A stretch of 64,000 bases of DNA from assembly GCF_000011065.1 (NCBI RefSeq), contig NC_004663.1, forward strand, positions 2,666,001 to 2,730,000. The letters run 5' to 3'. A program made the position numbers and the translations under genes. Within the stretch, counting starts at the first letter, position 1. Every line of letters starts with the position of its first letter. The notes beneath the pieces were generated by a model, which was given only the letters and a program-made list of their open reading frames with translations, was not told the origin of the DNA and ran no database searches. Shown here in pieces: positions 25,034 to 32,954 of this stretch. Source of the DNA: Bacteroides thetaiotaomicron VPI-5482. GTDB lineage: Bacteria > Bacteroidota > Bacteroidia > Bacteroidales > Bacteroidaceae.

Positions 25034-25918
25034 TTATGCTGTTAATCCTCCCGTTTCGCTGACCACTTCCATAGGTGTCCTCATGTTTATCCCTTGATGA
25101 GGCCGCACATGATTATATACATATACAGCATCTTCAATGCGCTTGCTTACTTGCTCGAAGCTCTCATCATCACAGTCGAATAGCCAACCGTTTTTAATGG
25201 TGTTGTTCATTCTTTCAGCCAATGCATTATGTAAAGGATCACCACACTGCGTCATACTGATGTTGATTTGATGCTCTTTAAGCCTCTCTACATATTTATT
25301 TGAGCAATATTGGACACCCCGGTCGGAATGATGAATAAGAGTGCTCATGTCTATGTGATACTTCTCATAGAATGATATTGCCATCTCCAAAGCTTTCAAG
25401 GGCCCCTCCGTCTCAAGAGTTTTGTAAAGCGCATATCCCACGATGGCACGACTTGACGCATCGGTAAGCAACGAGAGGTAAGCCCAGCCCTGACCGGTGT
25501 TTACGTAGGTTATATCCGCCACTACCATAGCGCCCAATCTTGTAGCGACAAATTTGGGTGCAACATTCAACAGATCGGGGTAGATATAGTAATTATGGTT
25601 CGAATTCGTTGTTTTAGGACGCTTGCGACTTGTACGTTGACACAAACCATTGGAGCGAAAAATGTCATAACAACGATCACGACCGATAACCATCTTTGGT
25701 CCAAACTTACTCACGCAGCAGGCGTATAACTCGCGCATACCAGCTTTGGGCATGAGTTCCAACAGTTCTTTGCAGTACAACACGATGCTTGTGGTAAGGA
25801 TATCAACCTCCAAATGTCGGTTCACATGCTTGTAATAACCTTGTCGGGTTATGCCGAAGTAATCACAGAGGAACTTTATACAACCACGTTTGCGTCGGGA
25901 TGAGTACCTCTGTGACAA
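25034..25918 (-). CDS. IS3-family transposase OrfB (DDE integrase domain)
   Basis: 294 residues counted from a TTG, but in practice translated as the C-terminal part of an OrfAB fusion. An HTH_21-like segment (LCDYFGITRQGYYKHVNR) is followed by the rve core: MVVADITYV (first Asp), HHSDRGVQY (second Asp), NALAERMNNTIKNGW (Glu), and YNHVRPHQGINMRTPMEV. The catalytic triad is intact. The reading frame is open upstream to the A AAA AAC heptamer inside orfA, as expected for programmed -1 frameshifting. Confidence 0.92.
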   Translation of the reverse strand: MSQRYSSRRKRGCIKFLCDYFGITRQGYYKHVNRHLEVDILTTSIVLYCKELLELMPKAGMRELYACCVSKFGPKMVIGRDRCYDIFRSNGLCQRTSRKRPKTTNSNHNYYIYPDLLNVAPKFVATRLGAMVVADITYVNTGQGWAYLSLLTDASSRAIVGYALYKTLETEGPLKALEMAISFYEKYHIDMSTLIHHSDRGVQYCSNKYVERLKEHQINISMTQCGDPLHNALAERMNNTIKNGWLFDCDDESFEQVSKRIEDAVYVYNHVRPHQGINMRTPMEVVSETGGLTA

Positions 25919-25926
25919 GGTGTCGA

Positions 25927-26310
25927 TTACTTGGCATCGGAGTTTTTTCGTACCTTGATATGATACGTGGATTCAGCAAGATTGATGAGTTCTTCGCACG
26001 CCTCGTGACGTAAACTCTCATCAGCAAGAGCCCGATGAAGTTTACGGTTCTCAGCACGCAATAGCGATAGTTCTTTCTGGAGCTCAGAAATACTAGAATC
26101 AATAGCATCGCTATTTACTGGTTTAGAGGATCTACCCATATCTTTGTCTTCTATTTGATACTTGTTAAGCCAATAAGTAAGAAGCTTGGCACAAAAGCCG
26201 TGACGCTTACAAAACTCAGATTTGCTCTCGGGACTTGATAAATACTCACGAATATAAGACATTCGTTCATCATCACTGTAATAGTTGTACTTCTTTTTCG
26301 AATATTTCAT
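25927..26310 (-). CDS. IS3-family transposase OrfA (helix-turn-helix)
   Basis: 127 residues from the ATG at 26310 (MKYSKKKYNYYS), which lies inside the IS; the frame open to 26457 runs past the IS end and is rejected. An N-terminal helix-turn-helix (SKSEFCKRHGFCAKLLTYWL) is followed by a leucine-zipper-like coiled coil (ISELQKELSLLRAENRKL). Its last codons include CGA AAA AAC, the zero-frame slip site for making OrfAB. Confidence 0.9.
   Translation of the reverse strand: MKYSKKKYNYYSDDERMSYIREYLSSPESKSEFCKRHGFCAKLLTYWLNKYQIEDKDMGRSSKPVNSDAIDSSISELQKELSLLRAENRKLHRALADESLRHEACEELINLAESTYHIKVRKNSDAK
25942..25948 (-). other. Programmed -1 ribosomal frameshift site (A AAA AAC)
   Basis: The heptamer is in the canonical phase relative to orfA, seven codons (counting the stop) before the orfA end. 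After slipping back one base the ribosome reads L-R-C-Q-V-I-D-T-L-S-Q-R-Y into OrfB without a stop. Confidence 0.8.
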
Positions 26311-26381
26311 CTTTATTTTCGATTTTTGAAGTGTCAACTTATTCAGTACACTACAAACTATCAGCAGTAAGGTAGCTTCAG

Positions 26382-26436
26382 TCTCTTGTTTTTCTCTTCT
26401 TCCACAATTGCCAGCTATTAATAATATTTTGCCACA
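26382..26436 (-). pseudogene. Remnant of the 3' end of a BASS-type transporter gene
   Basis: About 55 bases match the 3' end of the transporter gene at 27952-28845 (its 27960-28013). In the transporter frame the remnant encodes the same 15 residues, WQNIINSWQLWKKRK, differing only at third codon positions, then its own stop after TRD. Homology stops abruptly at the TGTGG end. It lies 31 bases outside the right end of the IS, on the far side of the DUF1016 gene from the intact copy. Confidence 0.7.
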
Positions 26437-26594
26437 TATTAACACATCACCATACAAATCTGATTATCAGCAAATAAATCCACCTATTACTAATAGCAGG
26501 TAACAAAAAAACGAAGAAAATCGCTTAGTGGTGGGCTTCGTGTACAAAGGCAACAAAAGGAAATTACCTGCCAAAAAAGAGATAGGCTTTCGCT

Positions 26595-27698
26595 CTACAA
26601 TAACTTTCTCAGTTCCTCAATGTCAGGCAAGGCGTTACGAAGTCGTTCCGGCATATCTTTGGATGTACGGTAAGTAGCGACTCCCATCGGCTTGTTATAA
26701 TCACGAACTGCAAATTCTACAAAAGTTTGATTCATTTCTCTGCAAAGTATTATTCCGATAGAGGGATTCTCGTGCGGTTTTCTCACATATGAATCCAAAG
26801 CGGAAAGATAAGTATTCAGTTGTCCTAAATACGAACTGCGGAATTTCCCGGACTTCAATTCAACCGCCACTAAAGAATTAAGTTCCCGATTGAAAAACAA
26901 CAAATCAATGAACATTTCCTCTCCAGCCACTTCAACACGATATTGATTGCCTATAAAACTGAAATCCTGCCCAAAAGTCATAATAAACTTCTTCACGTTG
27001 GCAACAATCGACTTTTCTACTATCTTTTCGTCTAAATCCTCTTCCTGCTCATCCAGTTCCTCCACATTGATGAAATCAAGCAAGTATTCATCTTTGAATG
27101 AACAAACAGCTTTTAGCGCTTGCTTAGTATCAGGCAATGTTTGTGCGAAATTGTTAGGCAAAGTTCCCCGGTGGCTGTACAGGTCTGCTTTTAAGTAATC
27201 CCTTAAAGTGTATTTACTCCAATAGCGAATAGCGCACTCATGTATATAAAATAGCCTTGCTTCCAAAGTTTTAGCTTTGGATATTATTTCGGTATGATGA
27301 CTAAAGCCGATTGAAAAGAAGTCTGACCAGTTAAATTCATCAGCCAGTGGCTGGCGAATTACGCTCAACAGCAATTTTTCATCTAATACCAAATCGCCAG
27401 CCAGTGGCTGGCGATTTAGAACAGGTTCCCATTCTTCATAGAAAACTCGCATATTCTTTATATTCGAAGTTGAAAATCCCCTTAGCCCCGGCAATTCTTT
27501 TTGCAACAGAGAAGATATTTGCTCTATTGCTCCTTTACCCCAAAAGCCTATACGGGAATTTTTCGACACGTAACGTCCGATGCCGTAATAAAGAGATAGC
27601 TGTTCTTTGTTCACCGATGTGGCTGCACGGTACTGGCTGCGCAGAATAGCTTCTTTTATGGTCTTTACCGCTTCTCTATAATTCTGATTTATATCCAT
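26595..27698 (-). CDS. DUF1016 (YhcG-type) protein with PDDEXK nuclease domain
   Basis: 367 residues from the ATG at 27698. The N-terminal DUF1016_N part is seen in YYGIGRYVSKNSRIGFWGKGAI and LPGLRGFSTSNIKNMRVFYEEW. The C-terminal PDDEXK nuclease fold has FIDLLFFN and VAVELKSGKF (Asp ... Glu-x-Lys) and ends in YRTSKDMPERLRNALP. Related proteins are linked to nuclease, restriction or mobile-element functions; the exact role is unknown. Two in-frame RQPLA motifs (encoded at 27341-27357 and 27398-27414) come from direct repeats inside palindromes and look inserted. The start is supported by a TACTTTTG box; the frame to 27785 would begin upstream of it. Confidence 0.88.
   Translation of the reverse strand: MDINQNYREAVKTIKEAILRSQYRAATSVNKEQLSLYYGIGRYVSKNSRIGFWGKGAIEQISSLLQKELPGLRGFSTSNIKNMRVFYEEWEPVLNRQPLAGDLVLDEKLLLSVIRQPLADEFNWSDFFSIGFSHHTEIISKAKTLEARLFYIHECAIRYWSKYTLRDYLKADLYSHRGTLPNNFAQTLPDTKQALKAVCSFKDEYLLDFINVEELDEQEEDLDEKIVEKSIVANVKKFIMTFGQDFSFIGNQYRVEVAGEEMFIDLLFFNRELNSLVAVELKSGKFRSSYLGQLNTYLSALDSYVRKPHENPSIGIILCREMNQTFVEFAVRDYNKPMGVATYRTSKDMPERLRNALPDIEELRKLL
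27341..27417. repeat. Palindromic repeats inside the DUF1016 gene
   Basis: CAGCCAGTGGCTGGCGA occurs at 27341-27357 and 27398-27414, 57 bases (19 codons) apart. The second copy is the core of a perfect 27-base palindrome (27391-27417, 13-base arms, one central base). Both encode RQPLA in frame. Confidence 0.8.
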
Positions 27699-27718
27699 TT
27701 GCGTTTTGTTATATGCGA

Positions 27719-27726
27719 CAAAAGTA
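27719..27726 (-). promoter_or_regulatory. -7 box (TACTTTTG) of the DUF1016 gene
   Basis: TAnnTTTG match on the minus strand, 20 bases before the ATG at 27698. Confidence 0.58.
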
Positions 27727-27735
27727 CAAAAATAA

Positions 27736-27780
27736 TGCTGGCGAAAAGAAAACAAAGGTGTTTTTCTCTTTTCGCCAGCA
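27736..27780. repeat. Inverted repeat upstream of the DUF1016 promoter
   Basis: TGCTGGCGAAAAG (27736-27748) and its exact complement (27768-27780), 19 bases apart. The arms share the CTGGCGA word with the palindromes inside the gene. Confidence 0.75.
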
Positions 27781-27951
27781 TACATATTTTGCTGTTCATG
27801 GAAGGAACAATGCTCCTACAGCCGAATCATATTCTGTTGAACCATAATGATAGCTATCTATACGCTCCTCTATATAAGTAGGAAAATAGGAAAAACAAAG
27901 GAAAAGAGAGATACAAACAACAAATAACTAAATATCAATATCTTATATTCA

Positions 27952-28845
27952 CTATTTTATCTCTTTCTTTCTCTTCTTCCACAACTGCCAGCTATTGATG
28001 ATATTTTGCCACAGGACATACGAACCGGGAGCAACAGACGATAACGGGTTCAGATAAGTATGCGCCATCCAGATAGCAAGAATCGTATTCTTCTGCCCCA
28101 GTGCCTGCCCGCCACTGATGCGGTCATTATAGACCGAGCCGATAGTCTTTCCCAAAAAGAACTGCAAGCAACAGGCAATCAAGGCACCGACCGCAATCAT
28201 TATTTCCGTGAAACCATCCGCAGGATCGTTCAGTAACGAATACAGGGTCTGAGCCGTCACAATAGCCAAAGAGACCGCCCACAAATAAAAGGCGAGTTCA
28301 TGATATCCCAGTAACTTCTGATGCACTTTCGGCAGGAATTTACTCAACAGCCATGCTGCAAGGAAAGGGCAGATCAACAAGGGGAACACCTTACTCAAAA
28401 TAACCCAAAATGCTCCCCAAAAACTTACATCCGGATTTACCTCTATCAAAGGGAAGAGAATAGGCACCGCAATAGCAGCACCGATATTACCCAACAATGT
28501 ATAAGTAGTCAGACTTGCCGCACTCCCTCCCAACTTGGAAGTAATCACCGCAGCAGCCGTAGCCGTAGGACAAATAATACATACCATCACCCCCTCCGCT
28601 ACAATCTTATTGAAACGGTAAAGCAATAAATAAGCAAGGAAAGCACCCCCGATCTGAATCAGCAACAACCATGCGTGCAACGGTTTAGGCTTCAAATCAT
28701 GCGGTGATACCTTACAGAAAGTCAACAGTAACATCGTAAAGATAAGATAGGGAGTCAGAAAAGAAAAGTAGATAAATATCGGATAACCGACAGCACCTAC
28801 CAGCATCGCAATAGGCAACGTCCAATTCTTCAAAAACTTAAGCAT
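27952..28845 (-). CDS. Bile acid:Na+ symporter (BASS)-family transporter
   Basis: 297 residues with nine or ten hydrophobic segments. The family pattern shows in LTFCKVSPHDLKPKPLHAWLL, VCIICPTATAAAVITSKLGGSAASLTTY, a conserved intramembrane polar motif, and the second repeat half ending in GQALGQKNTILAIWMAHTYLNP. It likely moves an organic anion with Na+; the substrate is not readable. The start at 28845 (MLKFLKNW) is chosen because a TTACTTTG promoter-like box lies just upstream; the frame to 28905 would precede it. Its 3' end is duplicated as a fossil at 26382-26436. Confidence 0.85.
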   Translation of the reverse strand: MLKFLKNWTLPIAMLVGAVGYPIFIYFSFLTPYLIFTMLLLTFCKVSPHDLKPKPLHAWLLLIQIGGAFLAYLLLYRFNKIVAEGVMVCIICPTATAAAVITSKLGGSAASLTTYTLLGNIGAAIAVPILFPLIEVNPDVSFWGAFWVILSKVFPLLICPFLAAWLLSKFLPKVHQKLLGYHELAFYLWAVSLAIVTAQTLYSLLNDPADGFTEIMIAVGALIACCLQFFLGKTIGSVYNDRISGGQALGQKNTILAIWMAHTYLNPLSSVAPGSYVLWQNIINSWQLWKKRKKEIK

Positions 28846-28963
28846 CGTCGTATATTTTTTCTTGGAGGTGCAAAGTAACAGAGATTTCGGGAGAAAAGCT
28901 ACCATTAAACCGAAAAAAACACAAAACTTAAGTGTAAATCATGAGTTTTCTGCAAAATTCTAC

Positions 28964-28971
28964 TACATTTG
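28964..28971 (+). promoter_or_regulatory. -7 box (TACATTTG) of the amidase-mlaD operon
   Basis: TAnnTTTG match 14 bases before the ATG at 28986; it rules out the in-frame ATG at 28941. Confidence 0.6.
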
Positions 28972-28985
28972 CACCGTATTTAAAT

Positions 28986-30203
28986 ATGAAACCGCATAGA
29001 ACCTACATATTATATATATCAATCTGCCTCTGGCTACTTGCTTCTCCCCTATGTATCGGCAATTTATGGGGGAAAGATTTCGTAGTAGTCATTGATGCCG
29101 GACATGGCGGTCACGACCCCGGTGCCATCGGGAAAATATCCAAAGAGAAAAACATCAATCTGAACGTCGCACTGAAACTGGGAAACCTGATCAAAAAAAA
29201 CTGCGATGACGTCAAAGTGATCTATACCCGCAGCAGGGATGTCTTTATCCCCCTGGACCGACGGGCAGAAATAGCCAATAACGCAAAAGCCGATCTCTTT
29301 ATCTCTGTCCACACCAACGCTCTGGCAAAAAACCGCACCGCCAAAGGAGCTTCTACATGGACACTGGGTCTGGCCAAATCCGATGCCAATCTGGAAGTAG
29401 CCAAACGAGAGAACTCGGTAATCCTATACGAAAGCGATTACCAGACCAGATATGCCGGCTTCAACCCGAACTCGGCGGAATCCTACATTATCTTCGAATT
29501 TATGCAGGATAAATACATGGAACAAAGCGTACATCTGGCATCACTTGTACAGAAGCAATTCCGCCATACCTGCAAACGGGTAGACCGCGGAGTGCATCAA
29601 GCCGGATTCCTGGTGCTGAAAGCAAGCGCCATGCCAAGTATCCTGGTAGAATTGGGCTTCATCTCAACTCCGGAAGAAGAACGCTATCTCAACTCGGAAG
29701 CCGGAGCCAACACAATGGCCAAAGGCATCTACCACGCATTCTTAAACTACAAAAGAGAACAGGAGATACGCCTGACCGGAGCCAGCAAAACAATTATCCC
29801 AACCGAAGAACCGGCAACAAGCGCTCCGGAACAAAGGGAACTGATGGCCGAAGCAAGTACAACACCCGCCACCGCCACAAAAACAGCTCCCAAACGGCCT
29901 ATTGTCTCAGAAAGCGCAACCAATGACAGCGAAATAACGTTTAAGATACAGATACTCACCTCCTCAAAGCCTCTTACTAAGAATGACAAACGACTGAAAG
30001 GACTGAAGGATGTGGATTATTACAAAGAAAAAGGACTGTACAAATATACGTATGGCGCTTCCAGTGATTACAATAAAGTATTACGCACCAAGCGTACTAT
30101 CTCGGCACAGTTCAAAGACGCATTCATCATCGCCTTCCGAAACGGCGAAAAGATGAATGTCAACGAAGCGATAGCCGAATTTAAAAAAAGAAGAAATAAA
30201 TAG
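28986..30203 (+). CDS. N-acetylmuramoyl-L-alanine amidase (Amidase_3) with C-terminal SPOR-like domain
   Basis: 405 residues. A signal peptide (YILYISICLWLLASPLCIG) is followed by the zinc amidase fold: VVVIDAGHGGHDPGAIG (first His), the metal Glu region, FISVHTNA (His), and VELGFISTPEEERYL (catalytic Glu). After a Thr/Pro/Ala-rich linker (TTPATATKTAPKRP) comes a C-terminal SPOR-like module (ITFKIQILTSS ... GLYKYTYGASSDYNKV) that would target it to septal, denuded peptidoglycan. It cleaves the glycan-peptide bond during cell separation. Eight bases before the mlaD-like gene. Confidence 0.92.
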   Translation: MKPHRTYILYISICLWLLASPLCIGNLWGKDFVVVIDAGHGGHDPGAIGKISKEKNINLNVALKLGNLIKKNCDDVKVIYTRSRDVFIPLDRRAEIANNAKADLFISVHTNALAKNRTAKGASTWTLGLAKSDANLEVAKRENSVILYESDYQTRYAGFNPNSAESYIIFEFMQDKYMEQSVHLASLVQKQFRHTCKRVDRGVHQAGFLVLKASAMPSILVELGFISTPEEERYLNSEAGANTMAKGIYHAFLNYKREQEIRLTGASKTIIPTEEPATSAPEQRELMAEASTTPATATKTAPKRPIVSESATNDSEITFKIQILTSSKPLTKNDKRLKGLKDVDYYKEKGLYKYTYGASSDYNKVLRTKRTISAQFKDAFIIAFRNGEKMNVNEAIAEFKKRRNK

Positions 30204-30211
30204 AAAATAAA

Positions 30212-31105
30212 ATGAAGTACATTACAAAAGAAGTTCGAATAGGAATTGCAGGTATCGTAGCATTATGCGTGCTTGTCTATGGAATTAATTGGCTGAAAGG
30301 CATACATATGTTTCAGCCTTCAAGCTATTTCTATGCCAAGTTTCAGAATGTAAACGGACTGACCAAGTCGAGCCCTGTTTTTGCTGATGGCGTTCGTGTA
30401 GGTATTGTACGCGACATCGAATATGACTATGTAAATCCCGGAAATGTGATCGTTGAAGTCGAACTGGACACCGAACTCCGCATCCCGAAAGGAAGTAGCG
30501 CAGAACTTGTATCCGAACTGATGGGAGGCGTACGCATGAATATTCTTCTCGCCAACAACCCGCGTGAGAAATATGCCATAGGCGACACCATCCCCGGCAC
30601 ATTGAACAACGGAATGATGGAAAGCGTAGCGAAACTCATGCCCCAAATTGAGAGTATGTTACCGAAACTGGATTCCATCCTCACCTCACTGAACAACATC
30701 GTAGGTGACAAGAGCATCCCTTCTACGCTGCACTCTATCGAAACGACTACCGCCAATCTTGCTGTAGTCAGCTCTCAGATGAAAGGACTCATGAGCAAGG
30801 ACATCCCCCAGCTGACCGGCAAGCTCAATACCATCGGAGATAATTTTGTAGCTATCAGCGGTAACTTGAAGGAAGTGGACTACAGCGCCATTTTCCAAAA
30901 AGTTGACGCAACACTCGCTAACGTAAAAATGATTACAGAGAAGTTGAACAGCAAAGATAACACTATCGGACTGCTCTTCAACGACCCTGCTTTATATAAC
31001 AATCTGAACGCTACCACAGAGAATGCGGCGAGCTTACTGGAAGACCTGAAAGCACACCCCAAACGGTACGTTCATTTCTCTTTATTCGGGAAGAAAGACA
31101 AGTAG
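30212..31105 (+). CDS. mlaD: MlaD-like MCE-domain protein (lipid transport, periplasmic)
   Basis: 297 residues. One N-terminal membrane anchor (IGIAGIVALCVLVYGINWL) is followed by an MCE domain (FYAKFQNVNGLTKSSPVFADGVRVGIV; VELDTELRIPKGSSAELVS) and a long helical, coiled-coil-like tail (VDATLANVKMITEKLN). MCE proteins form hexameric channels shuttling phospholipids between membranes with an ABC transporter (MlaFE), not seen here. Translated from the same transcript as the amidase, a pairing linking envelope lipid and wall maintenance. Confidence 0.9.
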   Translation: MKYITKEVRIGIAGIVALCVLVYGINWLKGIHMFQPSSYFYAKFQNVNGLTKSSPVFADGVRVGIVRDIEYDYVNPGNVIVEVELDTELRIPKGSSAELVSELMGGVRMNILLANNPREKYAIGDTIPGTLNNGMMESVAKLMPQIESMLPKLDSILTSLNNIVGDKSIPSTLHSIETTTANLAVVSSQMKGLMSKDIPQLTGKLNTIGDNFVAISGNLKEVDYSAIFQKVDATLANVKMITEKLNSKDNTIGLLFNDPALYNNLNATTENAASLLEDLKAHPKRYVHFSLFGKKDK

Positions 31106-31456
31106 CAAATCTTTCTTATATAGATTTTATCTAAATAAGCAGGCGGTATATAAAAGGGAGTATAACCTCTGCAAAAGTCTATCTACAGACCGAAATAATA
31201 TTCCCGTACAAACAAGTGCGGGAAGTATAAAAGAGCAAGAATAAAACGATAAACAACTAAAATACAGATACTTATAATTTTGCAAGAGAGGGGAAACAGA
31301 CAGTGTTCCAACACAATTCTATAAGTCATTGAAAGTAAACACATTATTGTTTGCCCGAGAAAAACAAGAAAAAGCTAATTTGTTTTTTCCAAATAAGATT
31401 CCCAATTTTGCAAACGTAGAAGTTTCGCTTAATTTAATAAATGTATTAAAGTCACT
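31106..31456. other. Intergenic region upstream of dnaA
   Basis: 351 bases. Holds two weak hairpins (31140-31175; TTCCCGTAC/GTGCGGGAA at 31201-31224), a TAATTTTG -7 box (31275-31282) and a leader of roughly 170 bases. No cluster of TTATCCACA-type DnaA boxes was found by eye, so nothing here marks a replication origin. Confidence 0.6.
31275..31282 (+). promoter_or_regulatory. -7 box (TAATTTTG) of dnaA
   Basis: TAnnTTTG match that would give a leader of about 170 bases. A weaker CAATTTTG lies nearer the gene. Confidence 0.4.
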
Positions 31457-32869
31457 ATGATTGAATCAAATCATGTTGTACTTTGGAACCGCTGTCTCGA
31501 AGTAATTAAAGACAATGTTCCAGAGACGACATATAATACTTGGTTTGCCCCGATTGTTCCATTAAAATATGAGGACAAAACATTGATCGTACAGATCCCG
31601 AGCCAGTTTTTCTATGAAATACTGGAAGAGAAATTCGTGGATTTGCTGCGAAAGACATTGTACAAAGCTATTGGCGAAGGCACCAAGTTAATGTATAACG
31701 TCATGGTCGACAAGACTTCGATTCCGAATCAAACCGTGAATCTCGAAGCAAGCAATCGTTCTACAGCTGTTACTCCTAAAAGCATCGTCGGTGGCAACAA
31801 GGCGCCCAGTTTCCTGAAAGCTCCTGCCGTACAGGACTTAGACCCGCACTTGAACCCGAACTATAACTTCGAGAACTTTATAGAAGGATACAGCAACAAA
31901 CTTTCAAGAAGCGTAGCAGAAGCGGTTGCGCAAAATCCAGCAGGTACTGCCTTCAATCCATTGTTCCTTTACGGAGCGTCCGGAGTGGGGAAAACACACC
32001 TGGCAAACGCAATCGGTACTAAAATCAAAGAATTATATGCCGATAAAAGAGTATTGTATGTTTCGGCACATCTGTTTCAAGTGCAATATACAGACTCCGT
32101 ACGTAATAACACGACCAACGACTTTATCAACTTCTACCAGACAATTGATGTATTAATCATTGATGATATTCAGGAATTTGCCGGAGTAACGAAAACTCAA
32201 AATACTTTCTTCCATATCTTCAATCATTTACATCAAAACGGAAAGCAGCTTATACTGACTTCCGACCGTGCCCCGGTATTATTGCAGGGTATGGAAGAAC
32301 GTCTGTTGACCCGTTTCAAATGGGGAATGGTGGCAGAACTGGAAAAACCGACTGTCGAACTCCGCAAAAACATCCTGCGGAACAAGATACACCGCGACGG
32401 TCTGCAATTCCCACCGGAAGTGATCGACTATATCGCTGAAAATGTAAATGAGAGTGTACGAGACCTGGAAGGTATCGTCATCGCCATTATGGCACGCTCT
32501 ACTATTTTCAACAAAGAAATAGACTTGGATTTAGCCCAACATATTGTACACGGCGTAGTTCACAACGAAACAAAAGCAGTTACCATTGACGATATACTGA
32601 AAGTAGTATGCAAGCACTTTGATCTGGAAGCATCGGCTATTCACACCAAATCCAGAAAAAGAGAAGTGGTTCAGGCACGTCAGATTGCAATGTACCTGGC
32701 TAAGAATTATACGGATTTCTCAACTTCAAAAATCGGTAAGTTCATCGGCAATAAGGATCATGCGACAGTGCTGCATGCTTGCAAGACTGTAAAAGGTCAA
32801 CTGGAAGTAGATAAAAGCTTTCAGGCTGAGGTACAGGAGATTGAGTCGTTGCTGAAGAAGAAAGCATAA
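31457..32869 (+). CDS. dnaA: Chromosomal replication initiator DnaA
   Basis: 470 residues in the usual four domains. Domain I (VLWNRCLEVIKDNVPETTYNTWF) is followed by a linker near 90-130. The AAA+ domain III has Walker A GASGVGKTHLANAIG, Walker B VLIIDDIQ, and sensor/arginine-finger segments TSDRAPVLLQGMEERLLTRF. Domain IV has the DnaA signature KIGKFIGNKDHATVLHACKTV. It binds DnaA boxes and opens oriC. Single gene with its own promoter; a hairpin repeat follows. Confidence 0.97.
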   Translation: MIESNHVVLWNRCLEVIKDNVPETTYNTWFAPIVPLKYEDKTLIVQIPSQFFYEILEEKFVDLLRKTLYKAIGEGTKLMYNVMVDKTSIPNQTVNLEASNRSTAVTPKSIVGGNKAPSFLKAPAVQDLDPHLNPNYNFENFIEGYSNKLSRSVAEAVAQNPAGTAFNPLFLYGASGVGKTHLANAIGTKIKELYADKRVLYVSAHLFQVQYTDSVRNNTTNDFINFYQTIDVLIIDDIQEFAGVTKTQNTFFHIFNHLHQNGKQLILTSDRAPVLLQGMEERLLTRFKWGMVAELEKPTVELRKNILRNKIHRDGLQFPPEVIDYIAENVNESVRDLEGIVIAIMARSTIFNKEIDLDLAQHIVHGVVHNETKAVTIDDILKVVCKHFDLEASAIHTKSRKREVVQARQIAMYLAKNYTDFSTSKIGKFIGNKDHATVLHACKTVKGQLEVDKSFQAEVQEIESLLKKKA

Positions 32870-32873
32870 TTCA

Positions 32874-32954
32874 AGTAATAGGTATTAAGTAATAGGTAAT
32901 ATCGAAGCTGCATAAACAAGTGCAGTCCGCATAGCTATTACCTATTACTTATCA
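32874..32954. repeat. Intergenic inverted repeat (TAATAGGTATTAAG family) between dnaA and the nitroreductase gene
   Basis: Left arm 32874-32902 is iterated AAGTAATAGG; right arm 32936-32954 is complementary. Loop about 33 bases. Same family as 7908-8022. It sits between convergent genes where a bidirectional terminator would be expected. Confidence 0.7.

Larger units (their letters stand above)
24774..26350. mobile_element. Complete IS3-family insertion sequence (1,577 bp)
   Basis: Bounded by imperfect terminal inverted repeats beginning TGTACTG: left 24774-24798, right 26328-26350, sharing TGTACTG and AGTTGACA blocks. It carries orfA and orfB on the minus strand in overlapping -1 phase with a canonical A AAA AAC slip site at 25948-25942. 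About 250 non-coding bases lie between the orfB stop and the left end. No target-site duplication is evident at the edges (flanks ATG and CTA), so it may be old or rearranged. Confidence 0.85.

Noticed and set aside
24874..25062. 62-residue frame inside the left end of the IS
   Set aside because: Low-complexity reading of IS non-coding DNA with no promoter or family match.
24771..26353. Target-site duplication of the IS
   Set aside because: Three bases on each side (ATG left, CTA right) do not match as a direct repeat, and no alternative pair fits.
26311..26457. Extended N-terminus of OrfA
   Set aside because: Runs past the terminal inverted repeat into flanking DNA; the ATG at 26310 gives the normal OrfA start.
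31106..31456. Replication origin next to dnaA
   Set aside because: No DnaA-box cluster or AT-rich unwinding repeats could be found by eye; Bacteroides origins need not be beside dnaA.
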